The notes beneath the pieces were generated by a model. That model searched no databases and was not told the origin of the DNA. It saw nothing but the letters and a program-made list of their open reading frames with translations. This document shows, piece by piece, positions 11,637 to 20,489 of a DNA stretch of 25,575 nucleotides. Position numbers and translations under genes: made by a program. Source of the DNA: Capronia americana. Its lineage: Eukaryota > Ascomycota > Eurotiomycetes > Chaetothyriales > Herpotrichiellaceae. Positions within the stretch are counted from its first letter, which is position 1, and every line of letters starts with the position of its first letter. Location: the NCBI GenBank assembly GCA_016110215.1, contig JADWQD010000037.1:1-25575 (forward strand), given 5' to 3'.

Positions 11637-11737
11637 GCTAAGAGCGTAATAATTCAGAACCCGATTCGGCATCGCGCGCTAAGAGCGTAATAATTCCTAA
11701 CCGATCCGGTATCGCGCGCCAAGAGCGTAATAATTCC
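11637..11737. repeat. 41/40-bp tandem repeat, 2.5 copies
   Basis: Units start at 11637, 11678 and 11718, each with aagagcgtaataattc followed by a segment like ccgatccggtatcgcgc. The copies differ partly at CpA/TpG positions (cggcatcg against ccggtatcg), which suggests uneven RIP. Two units equal 81 bp, so units 1 and 3 are in the same frame. Confidence 0.85.
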
Positions 11738-11770
11738 ACCTATAGCCTTGCACCCTGACCTACTATAACG

Positions 11771-11850
11771 TAGCCTTACACCTATTACGCTATAGCCTCT
11801 TATACCTACTACGCCGCAGCCTCTTACACCCACTACGCCGTAGCCTCTTA
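11771..11850. repeat. 22-24-bp tandem repeat
   Basis: Units beginning tagcctcttatacctactac start at 11771, 11793, 11817 and 11841 (spacings 22, 24 and 24). Several CpA and TpG dinucleotides survive here, unlike the flanks. In the preceding relic frame the 24-bp units encode a Pro/Thr-rich octapeptide. Confidence 0.8.
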
Positions 11851-11990
11851 TAAAGTGTACTATAATATAGGCCTACACCCTACTATAACTTAGTATTTAT
11901 AGCCTACTTTTATAACGCTCCGCCGATAGTAATCTTATAACTAAGTTTAATATAAATACTTATTTATACCTCTAATATATATAATATAGA

Positions 11991-12017
11991 GATAAATAAT
12001 CTTTTAAATTATTTATC
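11991..12017. repeat. Perfect 10-bp inverted repeat (AT hairpin)
   Basis: GATAAATAAT (11991-12000) and ATTATTTATC (12008-12017) are exact reverse complements around a 7-nt loop. This is a looped version of the TAAATAATTATTTA palindrome that recurs rightward. It lies in the gap before gene A; a similar looped form lies at about 14450-14468. Confidence 0.75.
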
Positions 12018-12139
12018 TTTTAAGTTATATATACCTATTCGTCGCTTAATTTTAACCTTCCCCTTTATTATATCTTACTCTCCTCCGTCCGGTATATATA
12101 AATAACACGAAATTTTATTTACTTTAACCCGTAGTGACG

Positions 12140-13050
12140 CTCTTTCTACTTATATAACTACGCGTTTAAAGTACTAGTCTTACCCCCCTTCGCAGCCGCT
12201 CTATCTAACCGGTAGCAGATAGTAGAGAATAGAGTAGAGACTCCTAGCTACAGCGATGAATATATAGCCGCGGAAGTAGTAGACTTATATACCAGCTAGG
12301 AGAGCGCCGGATATAACCCTAGTGAGTATCTAATATATTATATATAAATAAATATTTATTCTAATATACTCTTATCTAGCTAATATAAGTAATAATAACC
12401 GCGAGAGTCCTACTAAATAAAATACTACTCTCGGCGGTACTATACGACCTTTCTATATTCTCCGGGAACCCTATATTTTCTTAGACCCGGAATACTTATA
12501 TGCCTGGGCACTAGCTAATCTAGTTACGATACTAACTTAGAGAAAAAGATATATATTTATAGTGGGCGATAGAACCACCACTATTAATATTAAATTAAAT
12601 ATTCACCTCTTTATTATATATATATCTAAATATACCGTCCCGAAAGTCATTAAGCTATAGATCCTATAGGAAGTATAGGAACGTAAGTATAATAAATTTA
12701 TTATCGGCTATTTATAAGTTCACTTAAATAAGCTATAACTAATAAACCCTATCCTCACGACCGACGGAGTGCCCCTACGTGAGTTCACGCCTTTAAACCT
12801 ATATAGCTATATCTATAAAGAGTTTAACTATAATTCTAAATAGCGGTTTAGCTATAGGTAAATATATATAGGTAGAGGTAATCGTTAAAAACTAGGGTAA
12901 GTATAAAGAAATAATATATACCTCTATAAGGTAATAAACTATAACGACCGCTAGAGTAGAGGCACTTTATATAGTACTTAATAAAAGGCTATAAATAAAT
13001 ATTTATTATAGTACTAAACTATTTTATACACTAGTTAAAGTTACTATTAG
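12140..13050 (+). pseudogene. Gene A: member of a tandem paralogous pair, family unknown
   Basis: Exon 1 reads to 12321 in the frame divisible by 3; an in-frame TGA at 12135 bounds it upstream. It includes VETPSYSDEYIAAEVVDLYT (12237-12296). A 58-nt intron (12322-12379) has a GTGAGT donor and a TAG acceptor and is phase 1. Exon 2 continues with FYILREPYIFLDPEYLYAW (12450-12506), then the core shared with gene B: DRTTTINIKLNIHLF, a VPKVIKL segment, KYNKFIIGYL, NPILTTDGVPLREFTPLN and a final FSYR. Only TAG/TAA break the frame, and fewer than in the neighbours; CpA and TpG survive more often, so RIP was lighter. After about 12900 the frame match to gene B shifts, implying an indel or second intron. 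No function can be given. Confidence 0.65.
12322..12379 (+). other. Intron of gene A with internal palindrome
   Basis: Starts GTGAGTATC and ends CTTATCTAG, with a variant palindrome TAAATAAATATTTA at 12345-12358 followed by a CTAAT branch-like word. Removing it joins the exon 1 and exon 2 frames exactly (phase 1). The intron in gene B has the same position, phase and 3' half. Confidence 0.75.
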
Positions 13051-13059
13051 ATAAATAAA

Positions 13060-13284
13060 CTCTTAAATTATTTATATTACTAGGTATAAATTATTATTTA
13101 TTAATTAATATAAATATTCCCCTTTATTATATTCTTCACCTACTTATAAATAATTTAATATCTTATTTATTTTAATAGTAATTAACTCTTTTAATATTAG
13201 TAACCGCTATTAAAGTAAAAGCCTTTTTACTTCCTCCTTACTATTAACTATATTTAACTAAATAGATAATAGTAGAGGAAGGTG
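13060..13284. other. Spacer between genes A and B
   Basis: AT-rich sequence with further ATAAAT / ATTTAT inverted-repeat words (for example around 13060-13090 and 13145-13170). I see no coding frame. Promoter elements cannot be recognised after RIP. Confidence 0.45.
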
Positions 13285-14105
13285 AAAAGAACCCGACCTA
13301 AGGTGTGGAAGGTTTTCCGACGGAGGTTATAACTTTATCTACTAGTTAGGTGAGCGTCTAACCTAGATCTCGTATATAGTGTAATATTATCTATAAATAA
13401 TTATTTATCCTAATATACTCTTATTCAGCTGATATAGCCGACGATAATAGTAATAATCCACCTAAGGGCGCGAGCGCTTACTATATTATTATATAACTAT
13501 TCTATCTTTATTTATCTCCTTCTTTACTTAACTTTCCAGGGTTAAATTATATATAGTTCTTAATAAATAGACTTTACTTAAGAGATAATTTAGAACTATA
13601 TATATTAATATATAATAACCGCACCACCACCTTAAAAATACTAAGATATATTTTTCTATTTATAGAGTGCCTAGTAAATATACTATTCCCTAAAGCCCTA
13701 AAGCTTAAAATCCTTAAAGTGATCTAGGTACTCGGATATAATAAATAGGAGGTTGGCCACTTACTAGTTTACCTTAATAAAATCTAATCAGCGGAGCCCG
13801 TTCTTTCGACCAACGGATATCCGTTACGCTAGTTCGTCCCTAAGAATGTATTTAAAGATTATAATAATTAATCTGAGTAGCGTCTCGGCTATAAAGATAT
13901 ATAAGTAGACTAAGCGGTCTAGAGAAATTAGTATAGGGATTAAGGGATTAGATATTTATCTCTTAGTTAAATAAATAGCGGCGATAAGAGGTACTTTAGG
14001 TAGTATATAAGTAGGTTAGGAAGGGATAAATAAATATTTATTTTAGTACTAGGCTATTTCTATATATCGGTTAAAGCTATTACTACCCTATAGACAGCAC
14101 TAGAT
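13285..14105 (+). pseudogene. Gene B: tandem paralogue of gene A
   Basis: Exon 1 ends in SDGGYNFIY*L before a GTGAGC donor at 13350. The 79-nt intron ends TTATTCAG at 13428 and is phase 1, as in gene A. Exon 2 (codons from 13431) contains ADDNSNNPPKGASAYYII, then NRTTTLKILRYIFLFIE, FPKALKLKILKVI, GYNK*EVGHLLVYLNKI, AEPVLSTNGYPLR*FVPKN and RLGYKDI. These align residue by residue with gene A, though the DNA is strongly diverged, so the duplication is old. Stops are TAG/TAA only and cluster toward the 3' part. Intact TGG and GTG codons in exon 1 show lighter RIP than elsewhere. Function unknown. Confidence 0.65.
13350..13428 (+). other. Intron of gene B with perfect palindrome
   Basis: Donor GTGAGCG at 13350, palindrome TATAAATAATTATTTAT at 13392-13408, a CCTAAT branch-like word, and acceptor TTATTCAG ending at 13428. 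Its last third is nearly identical to the gene A intron although the exons differ greatly. Confidence 0.75.
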
Positions 14106-14152
14106 ATAAATAATTCTAAATCTTATTTATACCCCCTCCTCCCCTTAGTAAG

Positions 14153-14356
14153 TCTTAGCGGTGATATAGATAATATACTATATTACTATAAAATTTACTA
14201 TACTCTTAGCGGTAATATTAATAATATACTATACTACTATAAAATTTACTATACTTTTAGCGGTGATATTAATAATATACTATACTACTATAAAATTCAC
14301 TATACTCTTAGCGGTAATATTAATAATATACTATACTACTATAAAATTCGCTATAC
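14153..14356. repeat. 51-bp tandem repeat, four copies
   Basis: Units start at 14153, 14204, 14255 and 14306, each beginning tcttagcggt and ending actataaaatttactatac; a partial copy of the start (tcttagcgg) follows at about 14366. Differences among copies are mainly transitions fitting RIP (ggtgat against ggtaat). Two alternating versions suggest a higher-order 102-bp step. The unit is a multiple of three, but no convincing protein frame extends outside. Confidence 0.9.
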
Positions 14357-14369
14357 TTAAAAGTCTTAG

Positions 14370-15155
14370 CGGCGGCCCGTCCTTAAATATTTTATCTTTA
14401 CTTAATTAAATATAAACTTCTATTCTATCCTCCGCCGTTCTATAAATAAGATCTAAAATTATTTATTCTACTTTACTTAGATAATCGGTAAGCTAAGATT
14501 AAATAATTATTTATAATCGCCGCTAAATAACACTACTAACTCCCTAGGTAAGTTAGAGCTCTTACTATAGATAAATAATTATTCGTCCTATATCTTTTCT
14601 ATTAAGAGAGATTCTACTCTCCTCTATATATTAAAAGAGCTCTAAGGTGAGTGTAACTATAGGTATCCTAGCCTTAGACCCCTATCTAGTATAGTTATAT
14701 ACTTCCCTATAATATAACCGTATAAGGTCTCTAATACTAACCTATAGCGTACGGCGCACTACTCTTATATTACTTTTTCTACTATTAAAACTAAGTATAA
14801 ATAATTATTTATCTTCGCCGAACCCTAAGTATAATTATAATATAATCCGTCTATAATAACCGCCTAATCCGGCGTCCATTAAAAAATCCTATAATAAATA
14901 ATAATTACTAAATAGCCTGACTCGTCTCGTAGTATTATATATAGTAACAGCCACGATATTAAGGACCCCGGTTTTATTATATCTAAGGAGTTAAATTAGT
15001 AGGGACTAGTAGTAACCTCGCTATAGCTAACCCTAGCGAAATTTATAACTCACCTTAGAGAGGGTAGCGAAGTATTATATCTTCTCTCTATATAACTAAC
15101 CTACTAACTAACCTGGCGAAATATAAGTATTTAGTAATATAGCGCCGTAATAAAA
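14370..15155. other. Spacer upstream of gene C with palindromes
   Basis: No convincing gene. It holds the TAAATAATTATTTA palindrome at 14500-14515 and 14796-14812, a half copy at 14571-14585, and a looped form at about 14450-14468 (ATAAATAA, 8-nt loop, ATTATTTAT). CpA and TpG persist at several sites (for example around 14930-14960), so RIP is moderate. A direct repeat of ctagcgaaat / ctggcgaaat occurs near 15034 and 15113. This should include the promoter of gene C, which I cannot resolve. Confidence 0.5.
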
Positions 15156-15406
15156 GCGAATTATAGATGATGATGAGTCGTCGCCGTTATCCTCTCCTCT
15201 TATAGATAACGACGACTAAGGGTCGATGTACGAGAATTCTTCTTTAAGTGTAGTAATAGAAGATAATAAAAGTATAGTAGTAGAAAATAATAAAGGTAGA
15301 GAAGTTAACACCGCTAGTAATAGAGAACTTAAGAAAGTTATAAAAGCTCTTAAAATAGATATCGATTTATTATTTAATACTATATACTATTATACCCTAC
15401 TACTTA

Positions 15407-15464
15407 GTAAGTATTTATTTTATCCTAGAGTATAAATAATTATTTATATTAATATTTTATATAG
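15407..15464 (+). other. Gene C intron 1
   Basis: Donor GTAAGT at 15407, palindrome TATAAATAATTATTTAT at 15431-15447, TATTAAT branch-like word, acceptor TATAG at 15464; 58 nt. Splicing leaves one base of exon 1 to complete a codon with the first two bases of exon 2, matching the exon 2 frame. Confidence 0.75.
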
Positions 15465-16181
15465 ATATCTAAACTTACCCCTTTAAATATAACGATATTA
15501 AGTATAGAATTAAACTCCTATTATATATAGCCTACTATATATAGTAAGCTAAAGAGATGATTATAGCCCTATACTTTATAGATAAAGTTATCTTTAAAGT
15601 AAGACTTATAGAAAATACACTAGAGGCTGTACTAAGGTTCTTTTCTTATATCTAATAGCGCTAGATAACGCTCCTAGAAAAGGTCCGCGGTTTATAAGCG
15701 ATAGAATAAAGCTTCTTAATTATATAGCTGGATCTAAAACTTAAATACCACTATATATTCTTTAAGGTACTAAAGCTATCGGTGAAGCTAATTAATAATC
15801 TCTATACTTAGTGCTTAATAGTGAATTCAGTCTTCACTAAAGTATATAACTTAGCTGAATAAGTTACTAAAACTAGGATAAAGTAAGACTATTAAAATAA
15901 GCTCTTCTTCTTTCTTAAGTTATATAATATAGAATTATAAGTGACACGCCTTATTAAGTAAGAGAACGAGTTACTTAGCCGCGGCTAGGACGTCCCTTAT
16001 AGTATTATAGCTATAACCTTAAATAAAGCTATAGCGTAGTATATAGAGAAGACACCTCCTCTACCGGTAATTAAGTCTAGATTACCTAATCCCGGAGCCG
16101 ATAAAACCTCCCCCGAAAAGGTTAAAGCTATCCGGTAAAAAATAGCGAAGTTATATTTATCTATATAGGTATATAAACTAG

Positions 16182-16245
16182 GTATAGATATAAATCTTTT
16201 ATATTATAAAAAATAAATAAATATTTATATTAATATATAAAGTAG
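16182..16245 (+). other. Gene C intron 2
   Basis: Donor-like GTATAG at 16182, variant palindrome TAAATAAATATTTA near 16214-16227, TATTAAT word, acceptor AGTAG at 16245; 64 nt, phase 1 by the flanking frames. The donor is less certain; a GT at 16206 changed to AT by RIP also keeps phase. Confidence 0.55.
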
Positions 16246-16854
16246 AAATTATCGCCTTTATATATAGTATACCTAATAAAGGTAAGATTAAGTTAAAACT
16301 TCTATAATTCACTATATACTATATACTATAAGTAGTATATTCTATTATCCTATATTATTTCTTTAATAAAATCGTCTTTAAGGCTAGGTATATACTTAAT
16401 AACGAGTCTAATATTCTCTGGATATACTTTAATTTATAAAAACTTTAAAAAAAAATAAAACCTATCGACCCTAAAGACCTTAAGGTATTACGCGCTATAT
16501 ATATCGCCTTAAATAATAATACTCCTACGGGATATCGCCTAAAGGTGGTGCGCGGGCTACCCCCGAAATTCGCCTTAGACCTCCGGCACTAGTGCGGTAA
16601 TAGCCTCGCCGCTACTATAGAGGCTAAAGATCTTATATATATAATTAAAGATATACTAGAAAAAGACGTGGACGTCTAGACTAAGAAAGACTTAATCGCT
16701 TTTATCTCTACTCGCTAATATAAGCTGGGCTTATTACACCTTAAGACTACTATAAATATAGTATTCGCTTATACTTAGATAAGAGTATATAGTATACTTA
16801 GTGATACCGTTAAAGAAGCGCTTTAATATATATAAGCTATTAAGGTAGCCTATA

Positions 16855-16914
16855 GTAAGGACCTATAAACCTCTTAGTAGTGAATAAATAAATATTTATA
16901 TTAATATATTATAG
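16855..16914 (+). other. Gene C intron 3
   Basis: Donor GTAAGG at 16855, variant palindrome TAAATAAATATTTA near 16885-16898, TATTAAT word, acceptor TTATAG at 16914; 60 nt, phase 1, joining exons 3 and 4 exactly. Confidence 0.7.
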
Positions 16915-17133
16915 AACCCGACGCTAACGACGACCTAATATAATATAGGGCCCTCGCTTATCTTATACCCGACCTATATAAAGAATACCTAGAGCTAGTA
17001 CTTAAGGGTGAAGAAGTTAGTTAGTAAGCCTACTCCGATATATATAAGCGCCTATATCTAAGTTCGGTGTTAGCGAGAGATATTCCGGCCCTCCTTAAAC
17101 CGATTAATTACGCCGAGATACCTCCTACCTATA

Positions 17134-17189
17134 GTAAGTAATCCGGCGCCGGCGCTATATAAATAATTATTTATACTAATATATATTAG
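17134..17189 (+). other. Gene C intron 4
   Basis: Donor GTAAGT at 17134, perfect palindrome TATAAATAATTATTTATA at 17158-17175, an overlapping ACTAAT branch-like word, acceptor ATTAG at 17189; 56 nt, phase 1, with exon frames matching on both sides. Confidence 0.8.
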
Positions 17190-17541
17190 TTAATCTCTAC
17201 TTAAAAGATAACGGGGATATAACTATCGTTTCTATACCTAAGTTCATTGCCTCGGTAATAAAGAAGGTGATCTAATAAACCGGTGCTAGGTCGGTGAGAT
17301 AGTACTAATTAATTAACGCGGTTATTAAAGAGGACTAGAGTAAGCCTCCGGATATAGAATATAATATTCTTAAGGCCGCTATCTAAATATACTAAATAAA
17401 TAGCGTCGCTAATCCCGGACTAATAGATATTACTAACCTTAATCTAATTAATAATATAGTTAATAAAGACCTAATACTAATAATAATCCGAGAAAATACT
17501 ATAGCTATTACCTTAATATAGATACTATATTTTAATACCGC

Positions 17542-17608
17542 GTAAACTATAAGTCGGCCTTTAGTCTATAAATAATTATTTATACCTAATTTTTATATAG
17601 ATTGATAG
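17542..17608 (+). other. Gene C intron 5 (borders approximate)
   Basis: The palindrome TATAAATAATTATTTATA lies at 17567-17584, followed by CCTAAT and TATATAG (17600). With a GTAAAC donor at 17542 and the acceptor GATAG at 17608, the frames of exons 5 and 6 join in phase 2. A GT at 17564 with the 17600 acceptor (phase 0) also works. Confidence 0.55.
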
Positions 17609-18002
17609 TCCGGAAGAGTAGCGGCCCCTTATCTCTTTCTATATCTAGGAACTTAAGAGATCTATAAAGAAGTAGGTCTTCTATCTTAATAGCGCGTATT
17701 ATATAACGGCGTCCGTATACTAGTCTAACCTTTAGGCTAGCGTTAAATATACCGCTAAAGTGATAAGTAAATAGGCTAGCGCTAAAATAATCTTATAAGC
17801 CTCTACTATTAACTAACTATAGGCTTTATATTAAAAGTATAAGTCTACCCTAGCTAATATACTAGAAGAAGTCCCTATTCTACTATAGGACCCCACCCTA
17901 AAATATAGACCGTAGCTTAACTATAGTTCCTATCGCCGATAGGCGCGTATAGAAATATATACCTTAAGTAATATATTAAGTCTAACTCTAAAGACTATTA
18001 AG

Positions 18003-18058
18003 GTAAGTAGCGCGCTATATCTAGGTAATAAATAATTATTTATACTAACTTTTAATAG
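18003..18058 (+). other. Gene C intron 6, fully canonical
   Basis: Donor GTAAGT at 18003, palindrome ATAAATAATTATTTATA at 18028-18044, consensus branch point TACTAAC overlapping its right end, acceptor AATAG at 18058; 56 nt, phase 0. It joins exon 6 to the exon 7 codons ATA GCG ACG TGG without shift. Confidence 0.8.
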
Positions 18059-18326
18059 ATAGCGACGTGGGTCGTCGACTTAGTTAACTATAAGAAGGTC
18101 CCTCTAGAGTTCTATATTATAGTGCGCGCGAATAAGCGCGATGTTGCCCGGGTAGACTCTAAGGGTAACTACTATTTACGTCTCTATAATCTCCGCCTAT
18201 AATAGGAGCGGGAAGAGGAAGAGAATATAAATAAAGATAATATTCTTAACGTTAATAAGTAATTCTAATTCTTCTATACTAAGCATCTCGCCTAAGCACC
18301 TATAAACTCTAAGTAATACTATACAC

Positions 18327-18367
18327 TTCTCGCTAATTCCGCTTAGCGAGAACTAGCGAACCGCTAG
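18327..18367. repeat. Two adjacent perfect GC-containing hairpins in exon 7
   Basis: TTCTCGCTA (18327-18335) pairs with TAGCGAGAA (18344-18352) around 8 nt. Immediately after, CTAGCG (18353-18358) pairs with CGCTAG (18362-18367) around 3 nt. They lie at the end of exon 7, just before a GTAAGT at 18369. The arms share the word tagcg/cgcta, so all four may be one small repeat in both orientations. Confidence 0.7.
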
Positions 18368-18368
18368 T

Positions 18369-18522
18369 GTAAGTTTAATTTTAGGCGCGCGATATTTTAT
18401 ATATACTAGTTTATATAGGCGGCCAGTTTCTATATAGATAAGGTAGAGCTATTCTCCTTTAATAAATAATTATTTAACTCTATAGTAGTATATAGATTAA
18501 GTACTAACTATATCTATATTAG
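18369..18522 (+). other. Gene C intron 7 region, perhaps two introns around a mini-exon
   Basis: A GTAAGT donor at 18369 (phase 1) and a consensus branch point TACTAAC at 18502-18508 with acceptor ATTAG at 18522 bracket 154 nt. An internal TATATAG at 18418 and a GTAGAG near 18441 could define a mini-exon. The palindrome TAAATAATTATTTA lies at 18463-18476. Confidence 0.5.
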
Positions 18523-19473
18523 TTTTAGTTAGCCGTTATTAAGTTAATATTAAAAACTATTATAAGAGCCCTCGGCCTATATACTAGTATTATACTCACT
18601 AAAGATCTAGACCTATTAGCCTAAGTTAGAGTTCCTAAAGATAATATTAATTTCCTATATATCCTCTTCTTCCCTTACCCTATTAACGACCGTAATAAGT
18701 AATTTCCTATAAAGTCTAACTAGTTTATTAATAAAGCGGAAAACTTATAGTACCGAGGGGTGTTTCGGCCGGCTAATACTCTTAATAACGAGACTATATC
18801 CTTTAAATATCGGCGACCGGAATTTTATTATAATTTAAATTATAAGAAACTTATAGAATTATATATTATTTTATATAAGTCGCGCTACTAAATCCCCTAA
18901 TACCGCGATATACTTATATACTATAGTGAGAATAGAAAGATCCTTTATTAACTAGTATATTATATCCTCTACTTTATAAATCTTACCTAGACTAAGCTAG
19001 TTAACGCCGATAAATTATAGAGAAATAAAGACCTTATTATCTTAATTTAATAGGGGTATTTTTCGTCTTTAGCTATAGTTAATAATAATGGACTCCCTAA
19101 CCTTACAGCTAACTAATCCGATAATAATAAGACCGGTAATAAGGAAGACGCTAAGGAAAAGAAAGATAAATATACTATTATCCGATTCTTCTAGAGCCTA
19201 TATTACTTATTAAAGGATAATATATAGGACTTTAAAGAGGCTAAGGTATAAATATTTATTCATATTATGCTTTTCGCTCTAATAGTTATTATCTAGGCGA
19301 AAGTTAACTTTAATAAAAAGCGCTTCTATTAGGCTCTTATATAACTCGATTAATAGGTATACCGCGACTACTTTTTCTACGCGCCGCTTAAGTAACTATT
19401 ATAGTTAATAATAAGTATCCTTAGCTATAAGTACTTTACGGGCGTTATAGTACTATTTAAGAATAAGCTAAAA

Positions 19474-19541
19474 GTATTTATATATTATTATTAAGTCTCT
19501 TTCGCCTTACTTATATATTACCGCTGACTAGTATACTATAG
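19474..19541 (+). other. Gene C intron 8, without palindrome
   Basis: Donor GTATTT at 19474, branch-like CTGAC, acceptor CTATAG at 19541; 68 nt, phase 0. It explains the change of reading frame between LVLFKNKLK-type sequence upstream and the clear frame ASELIDLDLAVSRFILKLSL downstream. It is the one intron without the palindrome. Confidence 0.5.
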
Positions 19542-20281
19542 AAGCGCGCGTCGGAGCTTATAGACCTGGATTTAGCTGTAAGCCGCTTTATATTAAAGCT
19601 TAGTCTTACGCGGATATATAGTATCTATATCGACTAAGCCCCCTATTATTATAGGGAGAGAATAGTAAACGCGATTAGATAAGCTATCTATACTAAAGAA
19701 GTGCGTATAGGCCTATATATCCTTTAAGACTACTGAATTATCTTAGACCGCTTAAGAGAGAAGATAAAGAAAGACGACTAACCCTAGAAACTTAATAATT
19801 TAGATAATAACGACGCCCTTTTAAAAGGCACCGGCCTTAAAACTATAATCTTAGTAAGTACCCTTATTAAGTATAAATATTTATTTATTATTAAATCTAA
19901 CTATCACGACCCGGTGTAGGATATAAATACTACTAAGGATAAGGCGCGGACTATTATTAACTATAGTGTCACGGGACTATAAGAATTGAATATTAATCTT
20001 TCCCTTAACGCGGCCTTTAAATAACTTCTTACTTAACTCTCCCCTCCCTCTATACTAAATTACTTATTAATATTTTCCTTTAAGGGCGACTCCGACTATA
20101 AGGCCCCTAAGGCCGCCTTATAGTTAATACTAAAGGGTAAAAAGAAATAAAAGGCTATAGGCAGTATATTAAAGGGGAATAAGCGTGTTAAGAAGTAGAG
20201 GTGATATAAGAAGAAGGTTAGTAATAGTTTATTAAATATATATAGGCGTTACGATATAGTAGGTATTACCGTTATATTTAG

Positions 20282-20486
20282 CTATAACCCTACTAAGGTA
20301 AGTAGGCGAGTTATTTTCTCTTTTATTAAGTCTCTTAATATATATTAGGCTATAATCCTACTAAGTATAGTAGGCGAGTTATTTTCTCTTTAGTCGAGTC
20401 TCTTAATATATATTAGGCTATAACCTTACTAAGTGAAGTAGGTGAGTTATTTTCTCTTTTATTAAGTCTCTCGATATATATATAGG
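20282..20486. repeat. 68-bp tandem repeat, three copies
   Basis: Units start at 20282, 20350 and 20418, each ctataacc(c/t)tactaag, then agtaggcgagttattttctc and a tail ending tatattagg. Each begins with an imperfect inverted repeat (CCTACT, 6 nt, AGTAGG). The word atataggcgtta flanks the array on both sides (20238 and 20480), suggesting more degraded outer units. The unit is not a multiple of three and follows the gene C stop by 78 bp, so it is a noncoding minisatellite, possibly in the 3' flank. Confidence 0.9.
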
Positions 20487-20489
20487 CGT

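Larger units (their letters stand above)
11043..11900 (+). pseudogene. Unrecognised coding relic with C-terminal repeats; maybe last exon of the SNF2 gene
   Basis: The frame with codons from 11043 reads through with TAA/TAG breaks and a hydrophilic, protein-like mix, for example LVKLKGED near 11274-11300, IIVSTLYLVLEYNFTYNNIT near 11343-11402 and YKSKEEGYLVYTIN near 11415-11456. From 11771 it enters 24-bp repeats that translate as a Pro/Thr-rich unit (PLIPTTPQ, PLTPTTP), so the tail may be a low-complexity C-terminus. It follows the SNF2 frame by about 100 bp in another phase, with a hairpin element between. It may be a further exon of that gene or a separate gene. No domain is recognised. 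CpA/TpG become commoner after about 11640. Confidence 0.5.
15160..20204 (+). pseudogene. Gene C: large multi-exon gene relic, unknown family
   Basis: Exon frames broken only by TAA/TAG can be rejoined with matching phases: exon 1 about 15160-15406 (acidic start DDDESSPLSSPL), exon 2 15465-16181, exon 3 16246-16854 (VVRGLPPKFALDLRH, 16544-16588), exon 4 16915-17133 (ARDIPALLKPINYAEI), exon 5 17190-17541, exon 6 about 17609-18002, exon 7 18059-18368 (VDLVNYKKVPLEFYIIVRA), exon 8 18523-19473 (Lys/Asp-rich near 19120-19180) and exon 9 19542-20204. That is about 1,490 codons. The terminal TGA at 20202 is probably the genuine stop, since RIP makes only TAA/TAG from Gln and Trp codons. The C-terminus is strongly basic (KKK, KGNKRVKK), perhaps nuclear. 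No known domain is recognised. The 69-codon intact frame at 15226-15435 is its exon 1 read into the first intron. A mini-exon near 18419-18440 is possible. Confidence 0.65.

Noticed and set aside
15226..15435. 69-codon open frame as a stand-alone small gene
   Set aside because: The coding character continues upstream of the ATG (DDDESSPLSSPL), and the last nine codons lie inside a canonical GTAAGT...TAG intron that joins the next exon in phase. It is exon 1 of gene C.
19246..19285. Possible palindrome-type intron (GTATAAATATTTATTC...AATAG)
   Set aside because: The frame reads through it with sensible residues, and removing it moves the next segment into a poorer frame. It is more likely exon 8.
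19868..19890. Second TATAAATATTTATTTATT site as an intron
   Set aside because: The exon 9 frame passes through without a shift, and there is no convincing branch point and acceptor after it.
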